From Peptococcaceae bacterium BRH_c8a (GTDB lineage: Bacteria > Bacillota > Desulfotomaculia > Desulfotomaculales > Desulfallaceae), in NCBI GenBank assembly GCA_000961575.1, contig LADP01000013.1, forward strand, positions 1-64,000: 64,000 nucleotides of DNA, in the 5' to 3' direction. This document shows positions 7,585 through 15,768 of this stretch, piece by piece. The position numbers and the translations under genes are program-made. Numbering within the stretch: position 1 is the first letter of the stretch; the number at the start of each line of letters is the position of its first letter. The notes beneath the pieces were generated by a model. It was not told where the DNA came from. It saw nothing but the letters and a program-made list of their open reading frames with translations, and did not search any database.

Positions 7585-8310
7585 TTAAGTGAGCCGGAGT
7601 TTTTTTAGAAAAGCATCATAACTAAACCCTTGATACGGCACTAGGTAAAGCCCTTCAACCTTTGACCATTCGGCAAAAAAAACATCCTGCGCCTTGTCTA
7701 ATCCGCGTGCCGATAACTGTTTTAAAAGCCACTCCTCATTCAACCCACAATCATAAAGATTCTCCTTCAACACTTTTCCATCGCTAATCAGGGTATACGG
7801 CAGATGCAATTCTTCTGGCGGCAGCAGTAAATCTTTTTTTTTCGGAGTATCATAATTGCTTTTTTTTAGTACGGACAAACCTCCATTTGTTTCTAAAATG
7901 GCGTAATCAACTTCCCTGACCGAGAAAACGCTTTTTTGCCGCAGCAGGGTTTGCAGCTGATCAATGTTAATCTTATTTTTATTTAACTGGTACCGATCAA
8001 TAACCCCCTGCCGGATAATTATGGATGGTTTGCCCTGCATAAAGCCCCTGGTTTTGAGTATCCGCTGGTTTACCGATTCCATAATAAAAAGCAGCGAGCC
8101 CCATACTACCAGGGCAAACACAATTTGCAGCGCACCCGTTTCAGTCTGGTAAATCGCGTTTCCAACCAATTCCCCCAGCACCAGGGCGGACAAGAAGTCA
8201 AACGGCGTTATCTGGCTTATTTGGGTTTTACCTAGGATTTTTATAATAATGAATAATGTAAAAAATCCTGCTACCAGTTCAGTGCCGATACGTAAATATT
8301 CCATAATCAA
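7585..8310 (-). CDS. DUF421 (YetF-type) membrane protein
   Basis: 241 aa. Three hydrophobic segments in the first 80 residues, including a FDFLSALVLGELVGNAI stretch, then the DUF421 cytoplasmic domain with LETNGGLSVLKK near 145-156 and PYTLISDGKVLKENL near 177. Family members sit in the membrane and appear linked to spores or the cell envelope; their biochemical job is not known. It stands alone, unlike the two DUF421 genes at 35-37 kb, and differs clearly from both. No strong ribosome site is seen before this ATG. Confidence 0.85.
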   Translation of the reverse strand: MIMEYLRIGTELVAGFFTLFIIIKILGKTQISQITPFDFLSALVLGELVGNAIYQTETGALQIVFALVVWGSLLFIMESVNQRILKTRGFMQGKPSIIIRQGVIDRYQLNKNKINIDQLQTLLRQKSVFSVREVDYAILETNGGLSVLKKSNYDTPKKKDLLLPPEELHLPYTLISDGKVLKENLYDCGLNEEWLLKQLSARGLDKAQDVFFAEWSKVEGLYLVPYQGFSYDAFLKKLRLT

Positions 8311-8464
8311 TTACCCCCAGGATTACTCTATTGTTAAATTGAAACTGTTTTTTTATGTGTTTTTTTAAAAAATAAGGGGGAGTGCCAGGTTACTGCCCCT
8401 GATTCTTATTCTTCTTTAATAGAATACTAGCGTAGGTATCCTTAGCGGTTTTGACGAATTGCGG

Positions 8465-8492
8465 TTGTCTATATTAATATTAAACTTATAAT
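8465..8492 (+). promoter_or_regulatory. Promoter of the 4Fe-4S protein gene
   Basis: TTGTCT at 8465-8470 and a perfect TATAAT at 8487-8492 are 16 bp apart, 20 bp upstream of the TTG start at 8513. That leaves room for a GGGGG ribosome site. Confidence 0.55.
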
Positions 8493-8512
8493 AATTTTCG
8501 GGGGTAATACGT

Positions 8513-9328
8513 TTGTGTGAATTCTGCACCAAACATGGTGAAGGTAAAAAATGGTATGAGGTAATGGAGAATTATTCTACAGCACTATTAGCTGAAACCC
8601 GTCGCCAGGCTTATATCAACCGGTTTGTTCCATCTATACATAATGCCAGTTTAAAACTAGACAAATTAGAGACTGTTAAAAGAAAGTATCCTCTGGCTTA
8701 TCGTTTCATTAGCAAAATGGGGACGCAGCAGATGAAAAAAAATCATTTCGGACAAGTAGTACCCATTGAAGACGCCGAGAAGATTATAGATTTAGTTCAG
8801 TCCATTACGAGGATAGCTTGTATATGCAGAAAGATTAAAACCGGGGAAAGTAACCACAGGTATTGTTTACTACTGGGCATTGACCCCACTGGCATAATAA
8901 AAGAATGGCCGGAATTGCAATATAATTTGGAGACACTTAATAAGATAGAAGCTAAAAAATTGTTGAGGGAATTCGACAGGGAGGGTTTGGTTCATTCAAT
9001 CTGGACCTTTAAAACCCCTTTTATCGGTGCCATATGTAATTGTGACCACGATTGTCTGGCTTTTAGGCTTCAGGTAAGTTCGGGCTTATTAAATGTCATG
9101 TTTAAGGCTGAATACATAGCGGAAATTGACCCGGTTAAGTGTGTGGGGTGTCGCGAATGCCAGAAGCTGTGTCAATTTGGAGCCATACAGTATTCTGTAA
9201 CCAACCACAAGTGTTACATTAACCCCCTGCAATGTTACGGGTGCGGAGTCTGTAGGGTTGGCTGCAAAAAAGACGCCGTAAATTTATTGCTCAAAGAAGA
9301 ACTGCCTAATTTTAAACATCTATGGTAA
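8513..9328 (+). CDS. Ferredoxin-type 4Fe-4S binding protein
   Basis: 271 aa from a TTG start, placed by the GGGGG ribosome site and by the family's N-terminus MCEFCTKHGEGKKWY. The C-terminal 70 residues hold two 4Fe-4S motifs, CVGCRECQKLC and CYGCGVCRVGC, each with a further Cys before or after. Other Cys residues lie at CICRK and ICNCDHDC in the middle. It is likely a cytoplasmic electron carrier or a subunit of an anaerobic redox enzyme, but no partner gene is adjacent. Such stand-alone proteins are common in anaerobic Firmicutes. Confidence 0.85.
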   Translation: MCEFCTKHGEGKKWYEVMENYSTALLAETRRQAYINRFVPSIHNASLKLDKLETVKRKYPLAYRFISKMGTQQMKKNHFGQVVPIEDAEKIIDLVQSITRIACICRKIKTGESNHRYCLLLGIDPTGIIKEWPELQYNLETLNKIEAKKLLREFDREGLVHSIWTFKTPFIGAICNCDHDCLAFRLQVSSGLLNVMFKAEYIAEIDPVKCVGCRECQKLCQFGAIQYSVTNHKCYINPLQCYGCGVCRVGCKKDAVNLLLKEELPNFKHLW

Positions 9329-9408
9329 ATAATTTTACAGCTGTTTGAGGCAATTAACTGTTTAGTAGTAATGTTCATACTAAAAGCTGGTGAACCGCCG
9401 GCCAGAAG

Positions 9409-9470
9409 CAGACAAGGGGACAGGGACTTGTCTGCCGTGTCTAACAGACAAGTCCCTGTCCCCTTGTCTG
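9409..9470. repeat. CAGACAAG palindromic element (TT type)
   Basis: Matched arms around the loop CCGTGTCTAA, the same loop and orientation as the copy at 2777. It ends 37 bp before the start codon of the next gene, so it would lie in that gene's 5' leader or promoter. Confidence 0.96.
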
Positions 9471-9507
9471 CTTATGGTGTTACCCGGCAAATGAAAGGGG
9501 TTTATTG

Positions 9508-10887
9508 ATGTCTATTGAAGAACATTTTGCTGAAAGTAAAAAAGCTCATCCTTCTACCGGAAAAGCCGGCAAGATGCCCATCCCTGTAAACCCCGTTATT
9601 TACGCGTCATTACGGGCTATATACGCCGGCGGTCCGGGCTGTCGTTGGAAGTCGGACTCATACGGGAGACCCTATTATCCCTACCAGGCGAGAGACGGCC
9701 AGATTAATATATACTTTGATCCTCCCTACCCCCCGCATCAAGGCTATCTCCCCTGGTCAAGCAGGGACATGGAAAAAGCCGCAGAACTGCAAAAACTCTA
9801 CCTTACCCCGCGCTGGCAAAACATATACACGGGTAGTATCAGAGAAGCGGTTCGTAACCTGTCCGTTGAGACGGCTGATGTTTTCCTCATTTTGATGGCC
9901 GAGATATCCAGGCTTCCCGATCCGCGGCGCGATACAGCCTTTATAAGTATGGAGGATATAGCTGCATACCGGTCGGTAAGAATCAGGCATGGTAGCGCAA
10001 CTAATCTTCATAGGGAATTCAAGGAAGAAATCCTGAGGTTAGCTGATTTACGGCTTACGATGACATGGCGAGACTACAAAAGGGGCGGCACTTTGTTCTT
10101 CGGCAGGGAACGGCCGGACAGACTGCTGGATGTTGTTGACGTTGAGTACAGGCGGGACGATACCCAATGGGCTTCTGTTAATATCCGCTGTGGTCAGGCG
10201 CTGGCCGGGTTTTTAAACCCGGACGGTTTGAGATGGGTTGGCTATTACAGCAGGGCCTTACTTCAGCTAAACCCCTACCAGGAAGCAGTTGCCAAAAAAA
10301 TGGGCACCTACTGGATAATGATTGGTGTAACGGCGGGGAAAAGAGGCGAAAGGCCACGCGCAACCCCATATACTATCCTTGATTTTTGCGGTGAGAAAAT
10401 CAATTGGCGCAACCCGGGGCAAACGGTGGACTCCTTTATCAAGGCTCACGAACGGCTCAGAGAAATTGGAATTCTGGAAGAAACACCGGTTTTGGAACCG
10501 CCCGACAGAAATAAAGGTTATTTTAAAAAATGGTTGCAGACCCCTTTATCAGTCAAGCTTTCAGATAACCTCTGGATGATAAAAGTTAAACCCGACAAAA
10601 AGGCGTTAACTGCATCAGATAATACGCGACAACGTAATCGGACACCTTTGCATTGCAGATTACCCGGAAATGCGACGGAACTGCAAAACGACCCCCACCT
10701 AATCCGGCAGTTCAGGTCGGTTTTTGGAATTCACCAGGAAGAATTAGCCCACACAGTAGGTGTTGCCCGGCAGACCCTTTCCAATTACGAACGCTGCCGG
10801 CGACAACTTCCATACGATGTGGCCGTACAAATCCTCTCAGTCTGGAAGCGCAAATCCAGACAATATGATAACCAACCCATTAAGTGA
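9508..10887 (+). CDS. Large HTH protein, possibly replication- or plasmid-related
   Basis: 459 aa from the ATG at 9508 (preceded by GAAAGGGG; a TTG just before it is also open). The last 60 residues form an XRE-type helix-turn-helix: FRSVFGIHQEELAHTVGVAR then QTLSNYERCRR. The N-terminal third is Pro/Tyr-rich (GRPYYPYQAR, PPYPPHQGYLPWS); the middle has Trp/Arg-rich segments (LRLTMTWRDYKRGGTLFFG) reminiscent of winged-helix plasmid initiators, which is only an impression. The gene stands alone, with a palindrome before it and a terminator after it. The HTH is sure; the function is unknown. Confidence 0.6.
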   Translation: MSIEEHFAESKKAHPSTGKAGKMPIPVNPVIYASLRAIYAGGPGCRWKSDSYGRPYYPYQARDGQINIYFDPPYPPHQGYLPWSSRDMEKAAELQKLYLTPRWQNIYTGSIREAVRNLSVETADVFLILMAEISRLPDPRRDTAFISMEDIAAYRSVRIRHGSATNLHREFKEEILRLADLRLTMTWRDYKRGGTLFFGRERPDRLLDVVDVEYRRDDTQWASVNIRCGQALAGFLNPDGLRWVGYYSRALLQLNPYQEAVAKKMGTYWIMIGVTAGKRGERPRATPYTILDFCGEKINWRNPGQTVDSFIKAHERLREIGILEETPVLEPPDRNKGYFKKWLQTPLSVKLSDNLWMIKVKPDKKALTASDNTRQRNRTPLHCRLPGNATELQNDPHLIRQFRSVFGIHQEELAHTVGVARQTLSNYERCRRQLPYDVAVQILSVWKRKSRQYDNQPIK

Positions 10888-10969
10888 GTTAGACTAACCC
10901 ATCTCGTGATTATTACCCACCCGCACCGTGAGTATGTCATCAGTACAGTTATCAAGAAGCCTTTATTTA

Positions 10970-11000
10970 AGCGCCCCATACAGGGCGCTCATCTTTTATT
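10970..11000 (+). terminator. Intrinsic terminator after the HTH gene
   Basis: AGCGCCC and GGGCGCT form a 7-bp GC-rich stem around CATACA, followed by CATCTTTTATT. It lies 82 bp after the stop at 10887. Confidence 0.8.
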
Positions 11001-11089
11001 AGTATTAATAAGTTCTAGGATTAATTTTTCACATGTTACTCTGGAGCTATCATGTAAAATAGTTAAAAAGCGGTAAGGAGGTTGTCCTA

Positions 11090-12286
11090 GTGTATTACGC
11101 GCCGGTACATATAACCCCCCGGGCCGAGCTGGAAGCCCGCGCGGCAAGGCTCCAGTCATTAATGTCAGACAGTGACCTGGACGGGGCGATAATAGTTCAA
11201 AATGCCGACCTGTTTTACTTTGCCGGTACAGTCCAGCGCGCAAACCTGTTTATCCCTGTTCAGGGAAATCCGGTTTTATTGGTAAAAAAGAACCTGGAAA
11301 GAGCTAAACGTGAATCCACTTTGGAAAAAATTGTTCCACTACCCAGTATGAAAGAATTACCTTCGGTTTTGGCAACTTATACGGGTCATAAATTAAACCG
11401 GATAGGGTTTGAGCTGGATGTACTGCCGGTAAACCAATTTTTTTATTACCAGCGATTACTTGGCGATACAAAAATAGTGGACGCCAGCCGCTTAATACGC
11501 CAGGTGCGTGCGGTAAAGTCGGAATACGAAATTGGTTTACTTAAAGACGCGGCTGGTCTAAACCAGGCAATGTTCTCCAGTGTTAGGGAATTTTTAAGGG
11601 AAGGAATAACCGAAGTGGAGCTTGCCGGTCAACTGGAAAACGTATACCGCCGTAGGGGGCACCAGTGCCATATCAGGATGCGCGGTTTTAATATGGAAAT
11701 CGTTTACGGGCACCTGATGTCCGGCTGGAACCTGGCTATTCCCACCTTCTTTGACGGGCCAACCGGCGGTAGCGGGCTAAATCCTTCTTTCCCTCAGGGT
11801 GCGGGCATGAAAGCCATCGGCAGGGACGAGCCGGTTATGGTTGATTATGTGGGTGTTTTAAACGGGTATATGGTTGACCAGGCCAGGATATTTTGTATCG
11901 GGCGGTTGCCCGATAAGCTCGTGCGAGCTTATCACGTATCTATTGAAATTCAAGAATTAATCAAAGAAAAGGCTGTAATCGGAGCATCCTGCACCCATCT
12001 TTACGAAATAGCGCTTGAGGTTGCAAGAAAGTACGGGCTGGGTGAACACTTCATGGGATACCCGGAACCGGTGGCGTTCATTGGTCACGGTTTGGGCATT
12101 GAACTGGACGAACTGCCCGTGCTTGCCAGGGGATACGACCTTCCTCTGGAACAAAATATGGTATTTGCGTTGGAGCCCAAGTTTGTTTTTCCGGAAGGAG
12201 CCGTCGGTATCGAGAACACCTACCGGGTAACTGCTAATGGTTTGGAATCGATAACCGAGTTTGACGAAAGTATTGGATATTTATAA
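11090..12286 (+). CDS. M24-family metallopeptidase (Xaa-Pro dipeptidase-like)
   Basis: 398 aa from a GTG start with a perfect AAGGAGG ribosome site 8 bp upstream. The creatinase-like N-domain (1-150) is followed by the pita-bread domain. The five metal ligands are visible: Asp in VMVDYVGV, Asp in MVDQARIF, His in GHGLGIELDE, Glu in FALEPKF and Glu in GIENTYRV. Such enzymes cleave dipeptides with C-terminal proline or related compounds in the cytoplasm. The CGGC-domain gene starts 22 bp downstream with its own ribosome site, so the two form an operon. Confidence 0.9.
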   Translation: MYYAPVHITPRAELEARAARLQSLMSDSDLDGAIIVQNADLFYFAGTVQRANLFIPVQGNPVLLVKKNLERAKRESTLEKIVPLPSMKELPSVLATYTGHKLNRIGFELDVLPVNQFFYYQRLLGDTKIVDASRLIRQVRAVKSEYEIGLLKDAAGLNQAMFSSVREFLREGITEVELAGQLENVYRRRGHQCHIRMRGFNMEIVYGHLMSGWNLAIPTFFDGPTGGSGLNPSFPQGAGMKAIGRDEPVMVDYVGVLNGYMVDQARIFCIGRLPDKLVRAYHVSIEIQELIKEKAVIGASCTHLYEIALEVARKYGLGEHFMGYPEPVAFIGHGLGIELDELPVLARGYDLPLEQNMVFALEPKFVFPEGAVGIENTYRVTANGLESITEFDESIGYL

Positions 12287-12308
12287 ACAATTCTTAGGAG
12301 GAGATTGG

Positions 12309-12740
12309 ATGGCCAGGATAGGAATTCTTACCTGTTCCAACTGTACCGGGGAACTGGATTGCGCTTCGGTGGTCTGCCTTGGTGACCTACGCAAACGGAA
12401 AGGTTTTTTCAGTAATTACCCGCCCGAAGAAAAGTTGGACTTAGTCGGTATAATTAGCTGCACCGGGTGCCCAACCGTTGGCGCGCCGGAAAAAATACTG
12501 CGGCGGGTACGGTCCATCGCGGAGTTTAACGTTAATGTCATACATTTTTCTTATTGTATGACCGCAGTATGCCCTTTCAAGGAAAAGTACGTATCGGTGA
12601 TTCAAAATGCCTACCCGGACATCAAGTTGGTAATGGGTACCCATACTCCCAGGGATCCGGCGGTATTCCGTGAGGAGGTAAGGGGTCTCCTTTGCGCCGG
12701 TCGCCAAAACATGACAGACCTGATAAAGGGGGCTCATTAA
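12309..12740 (+). CDS. CGGC-domain Cys-rich protein
   Basis: 143 aa from the ATG at 12309, chosen because TAGGAGGAGA precedes it; an earlier in-frame ATG at 12261 lies inside the peptidase gene. Cysteines occur as CSNCTGELDC at 8-17, VVCLG, ISCTGCPTVG near 57-66, YCMTAVCPF near 91-99 and LLCAG, a pattern of the CGGC domain, thought to bind metal or an Fe-S cluster. It is cotranscribed with the M24 peptidase. A palindromic element begins 2 bp after the stop. Function unknown. Confidence 0.75.
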   Translation: MARIGILTCSNCTGELDCASVVCLGDLRKRKGFFSNYPPEEKLDLVGIISCTGCPTVGAPEKILRRVRSIAEFNVNVIHFSYCMTAVCPFKEKYVSVIQNAYPDIKLVMGTHTPRDPAVFREEVRGLLCAGRQNMTDLIKGAH

Positions 12741-12741
12741 G

Positions 12742-12803
12742 CAGACAAGGGGACAGGGACTTGTCTGTTAGACACGGCAGACAAGTCCCTGTCCCCTTGT
12801 CTG
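12742..12803. repeat. CAGACAAG palindromic element (TT type, inverted loop)
   Basis: Matched arms around the loop TTAGACACGG, the exact reverse complement of the loop at 2777, although the 192-bp sequence that follows is in the same orientation in both places. It begins 2 bp after the CGGC-protein stop. Confidence 0.97.
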
Positions 12804-12997
12804 GTTTCCTGCTTGGGTTGATCGTTGTAATCACCTATGCTAATTTAAATATGGTCCAAGGGCTGAACCCCATTCCCGCCGTCTAAGCACTTGATTAGTA
12901 ACCAAACATGAACTACCTCGCGAGATGAACGCCTTTGTAAATTGGCTCGAAACAAACTTATTGGACGCAATAACACAGGCTTTATGGTTACCACTTA
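12804..12997 (+). repeat. Direct repeat copy 2, Fic-like gene scrap
   Basis: Second copy of the segment at 2839-3030, again starting directly at a palindromic element. The two diverge sharply after CCACTTA. It is followed by about 80 bp coding for EWFAAADLTLQAKPGV and similar residues in one frame, an unrecognised gene scrap. Confidence 0.85.
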
Positions 12998-13138
12998 GTG
13001 GCCATAAACAATAAGTGTAATTCGCCAGAGTGGTTTGCAGCAGCCGATTTGACGCTACAGGCCAAGCCGGGGGTAGACACAAAAAGCCTTATCAGACACC
13101 GCTAGTCCAGGAAGCGACGGGGGAAATATTCCACTAAT

Positions 13139-13316
13139 CCTGGTACCGATTCTGGTACCGATCCGGGGACTGACCCGGGGACTGACCCGGGGACTGACCC
13201 GGGGACTGATAATGCCGTCGGTGGAAATATTCCACCGTTTCTGGTACCGATCTTGGTACCGATCTTAGTACCGATCCTGGGACTATTAATAAACTAAACT
13301 AAACTAAACTAAATAA
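13139..13316. repeat. Tandem GGTACCGAT / GGGGACTGACC minisatellite
   Basis: Short units of 11-12 bp repeat: GGTACCGATC-like units occur five or more times and CCGGGGACTGA units four times; GGAAATATTCCAC occurs at both ends, and an AAACT run closes it. In one open frame the array reads repeated PGTD, then repeated LVPI, and stops at 13312-13314. It may be the tail of a broken gene. No start is evident. Confidence 0.75.
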
Positions 13317-13378
13317 TAAATAAATATATTACACCCATTTTCCTACACTGGAATGGAGCTAGTGCACTGTTAGGAAAG

Positions 13379-13441
13379 CAGACAAGGGGACAGGGACCTG
13401 TCTGTTTGATACAAACAGACAGGTCCCTGTCCCCTTGTCTG
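13379..13441. repeat. CAGACAAG palindromic element (CC type)
   Basis: Left arm has GACCTG and right arm CAGGTC instead of GACTTG and CAAGTC, a compensated pair of changes. Loop TTTGATACAAA. It lies between the minisatellite and the broken VOC gene. Confidence 0.96.
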
Positions 13442-13542
13442 CTGACCATGTCTGATGTGGATCGGACCGGGGCGGTTTTAAAGAAGGGCTGGTTCTTGAA
13501 AAGATCCTTAGATATAATTGATTTACGATTCTTATTTTCCTA

Positions 13543-14037
13543 ATGAAAGAAGGTAGTAGAATTAAATTCAAATGCCCGCTTATCGTTGTTGAAGACATTG
13601 ATGTTTCTAGGACATTTTACGAGAACGTACTTAATCAAACAGTAAAATATGACTTCGGATAAAATGTGACTTTTGGGGGTGACTTTGCGATACATTTAAA
13701 ATCACACTTTTTGCAATTAGTTAACTTAAGTTCAAACGACATATCTAAAAGACCAAATAATAGTGAATTGTATTTTGAAGAAGATAATTTGGATGATTTG
13801 CTTGAAAAGCTTAAAGAATACGGTTCTATAGAATATATTCATGCAATAAAAGAACAGCCTTGGGGACAGCGCGTGATAAGATTCTATGATCCCGATATGC
13901 ACATTATAGAAGTTGGTGAATCCATGGAAAGCGTGGCAAGAAGATTCTTAAGCCAAGGATTTTCCATTGAAGAAACCGCAAAACGCATCTCGATGCCAGA
14001 GGAATTTGTACAGCAATGTTTTAATAAAAATAACTAA
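13543..14037 (+). pseudogene. VOC-family protein with one in-frame TAA
   Basis: From the ATG at 13543 the frame gives a typical VOC first half (FKCPLIVVEDIDVSRTFYEN, KYDFG), then TAA at 13660-13662, then continues without a shift as NVTFGGDFAIHLKSH and on to 14037. The tail SQGFSIEETAKRISMPEEFV is a known extension of some clostridial VOC proteins. A Glu codon (GAA) is the usual residue at the stop position, so a single G-to-T change would explain it. The part from the GTG at 13666 could still be translated. VOC proteins bind metals or drugs; the role here is unknown. Confidence 0.7.
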
Positions 14038-14065
14038 CGGCAAATTAAAATGATGCGATGCGGTT

Positions 14066-14504
14066 GAAGGGAGGATGATCAAGATGGCTGACTTTCGTCT
14101 TAAGTTTCCGGAGAGTCTGGGGCTGTTGGGTCTCTTGGGCCTAATCGGGGTTATAGGCAATTTTTTAGATTCGAGTTTACTTAAACCCTGGCTAGCTGCC
14201 TTTGCCGCTTTTTGTATCTTCGGTCTGCGATTCTTCCATGACCGCCGGCTGGGGTTACCGGAAAGATTGGGACTGCTCGGCTTTTTCGGGTTTCTAGGGT
14301 TTTTGGGCTATATTCCCGGGGCGGAATTTCTCAAGTCTTTGTTTGCCTTCTGGAGCTTTGCGTTTTTCTTTGCTTTCTTGGGTCGCCGCCGAAAAAACAT
14401 CCATTGAACAGCTGCCAGAACACCACGCAACAAACACTCCTGAGGTGCATGCAAATGAGATTAAATAAATCCGAGCGCATGATTATTCTAACGATATGGT
14501 TTAT
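14066..14504 (+). repeat. 439-bp duplicated block, copy 1
   Basis: Matches 19178-19616 at about 95% identity with no length difference. It contains the whole DUF3796-like gene, its ribosome site and the first 15 codons of the following gene, and ends sharply after GGTTTAT. The 14066 copy is joined there to an unrelated hydrolase gene. Confidence 0.93.
14084..14407 (+). CDS. Small hydrophobic DUF3796-like protein, copy 1
   Basis: 107 aa from the ATG at 14084 (GGGAGG lies 9 bp upstream; the ATG at 14075 is too close to it). Two Gly/Leu/Phe repeat stretches (LGLLGLLGLIGVIGN at 14-28 and LGLLGFFGFLGFLGYI near 66-81) alternate with membrane-like segments, and it ends in a basic RRRKNIH. It probably lies in the membrane. 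The style resembles DUF3796 proteins. Copy 2 at 19196 differs by only a few residues, so the duplication is recent. Function unknown. Confidence 0.65.
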   Translation: MADFRLKFPESLGLLGLLGLIGVIGNFLDSSLLKPWLAAFAAFCIFGLRFFHDRRLGLPERLGLLGFFGFLGFLGYIPGAEFLKSLFAFWSFAFFFAFLGRRRKNIH

Positions 14505-15104
14505 CTAAAAAAATCTGAGACAGCAGTGGTCGTGCTGCATGAAATATACGGGATAAATCAGCACATAATAAATATCTGCCTTGATTTGTCCAAAGAGCAA
14601 GTGGATGTCTTTGCTCCAAATATGCTGCAGAGTGAAACTATGTTTAATTATGACCAAGAAAATCTTGCCTATGATAATTTTTTTAATTATGTAGGTTTTG
14701 ACAGGGCTTTCAACCAGATAAATACTTTGCTTTTTAATTTAAGGAAAAGGTACAATAGAATTTTTGTTGTGGGATTTAGCGTGGGTGCTACTATTGCATG
14801 GCTATGTAGTAAAGAGCAAAACCTCTGTAACGCAGTTATTGGTTTTTATGGCTCTCGTATAAGAGACTATCTTGAAGTAAACCCCAGCTGCCCTGTGTTG
14901 CTTTTCTTCCCAACTCAAGAAGTTTCATTTAACGTATCTAATTTAGTTGGGCTTATTAATACAAAAGATATGGTTTTCGCAAAGCAGTTAAACGGACAAC
15001 ATGGTTTTGCCAACCCTTCATCTCCCAATTATAATAAGCAGTCATCTTATCAAGCATATCAAGATATGATTCTTTTTATGAACAGACAAGGGGGCCAGGC
15101 GTAG
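14496..15104 (+). CDS. Dienelactone-hydrolase-like alpha/beta hydrolase with a borrowed start
   Basis: 202 aa. Visible are VVVLHEIYGIN near 11-21 (oxyanion region), the nucleophile elbow GFSVGATIAW near 98-107 (Ser), FFPTQEVSF where an acid is expected (Glu instead of the usual Asp), and the catalytic His in QHGFANP. This is the DLH family, which hydrolyses esters or lactones. The first 3 codons (ATG GTT TAT) come from the end of the 439-bp duplicated block, read in another frame. The C-terminal MNRQGGQA is encoded by a degenerate piece of a palindromic element (15082-15098). It is thus altered at both ends and may not be functional. Confidence 0.65.
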   Translation: MVYLKKSETAVVVLHEIYGINQHIINICLDLSKEQVDVFAPNMLQSETMFNYDQENLAYDNFFNYVGFDRAFNQINTLLFNLRKRYNRIFVVGFSVGATIAWLCSKEQNLCNAVIGFYGSRIRDYLEVNPSCPVLLFFPTQEVSFNVSNLVGLINTKDMVFAKQLNGQHGFANPSSPNYNKQSSYQAYQDMILFMNRQGGQA

Positions 15105-15243
15105 TAACCGCTTTTGTTTGCCGCTACCGGGAAAGGCATGCCCGTGATGTTTTTTAACTTTGCGAATGAAACAACTTTTATCGGAGTCATTTAAATAACG
15201 GCATCTTATAATTACTGGCCCCTTTTAGATTGGAGATTCGCTT

Positions 15244-15693
15244 ATGAAAGTAAAATTTGCCCACACAAACATCATAGCCAAAGACTGGGAAAAGCTAGCC
15301 CAGTTCTATATCAATGCATTTGGGTGTGAGCCAGTATATCCGGAGCGGGATCTTAAAGGAGCATGGCTCGACCAGGTAACAAACTTAAAAGATGTCCAGA
15401 TAAAGGGCATTCATCTTCGCCTACCTGGGTATACGGATGGTCCAACTCTGGAGCTTTTTACTTACAACCAGCAAAATGAAAGCAATGAGCCGTCTGCCAT
15501 AAATAATCCTGGATTTGCCCACATAGCTTTCCTCGTTGATGACGTCCAACTACATTACAACAAGATATTAGAGCATGGCGGTGGCGCACTCGGTGAATTA
15601 GTCGAGCAAGAGATAGAAGGCGTTGGTGTTCTTACCGTTGCTTATATGAGAGACCCTGAGGGCAATATCGTTGAGATATTAAACTGGAAATAA
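15244..15693 (+). CDS. VOC-family protein (glyoxalase-like)
   Basis: 149 aa. Two beta-alpha-beta-beta-beta modules: KFAHTNIIAKDWEKLAQFYI at 3-22 and GFAHIAFLVDDV near 96-107, ending with RDPEGNIVEILNW. The family puts a metal at His/Glu positions: His7, Glu77 (LELF), His99 and Glu145 are candidates. Members include glyoxalase, dioxygenases and resistance proteins. GGAGATTC precedes the ATG. It is 76 bp upstream of the PhzF-like gene. Confidence 0.8.
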   Translation: MKVKFAHTNIIAKDWEKLAQFYINAFGCEPVYPERDLKGAWLDQVTNLKDVQIKGIHLRLPGYTDGPTLELFTYNQQNESNEPSAINNPGFAHIAFLVDDVQLHYNKILEHGGGALGELVEQEIEGVGVLTVAYMRDPEGNIVEILNWK

Positions 15694-15768
15694 AGACTAG
15701 GGCATGATGTCCTTATTTTACTTAACCTTGGATGTTAATAACAAAGCTTTAGGATGGGAGGCTGTAAT

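Noticed and set aside
10178-10449. Minus-strand frames inside the HTH gene
   Set aside because: No ribosome sites or family resemblance; overlapped fully by the better plus-strand gene.
12441-12834. Short frames rich in QVPVPLS or KSLSPCLL residues, here and at every element
   Set aside because: They are only the palindromic element read in other frames; no start signals and no family match.
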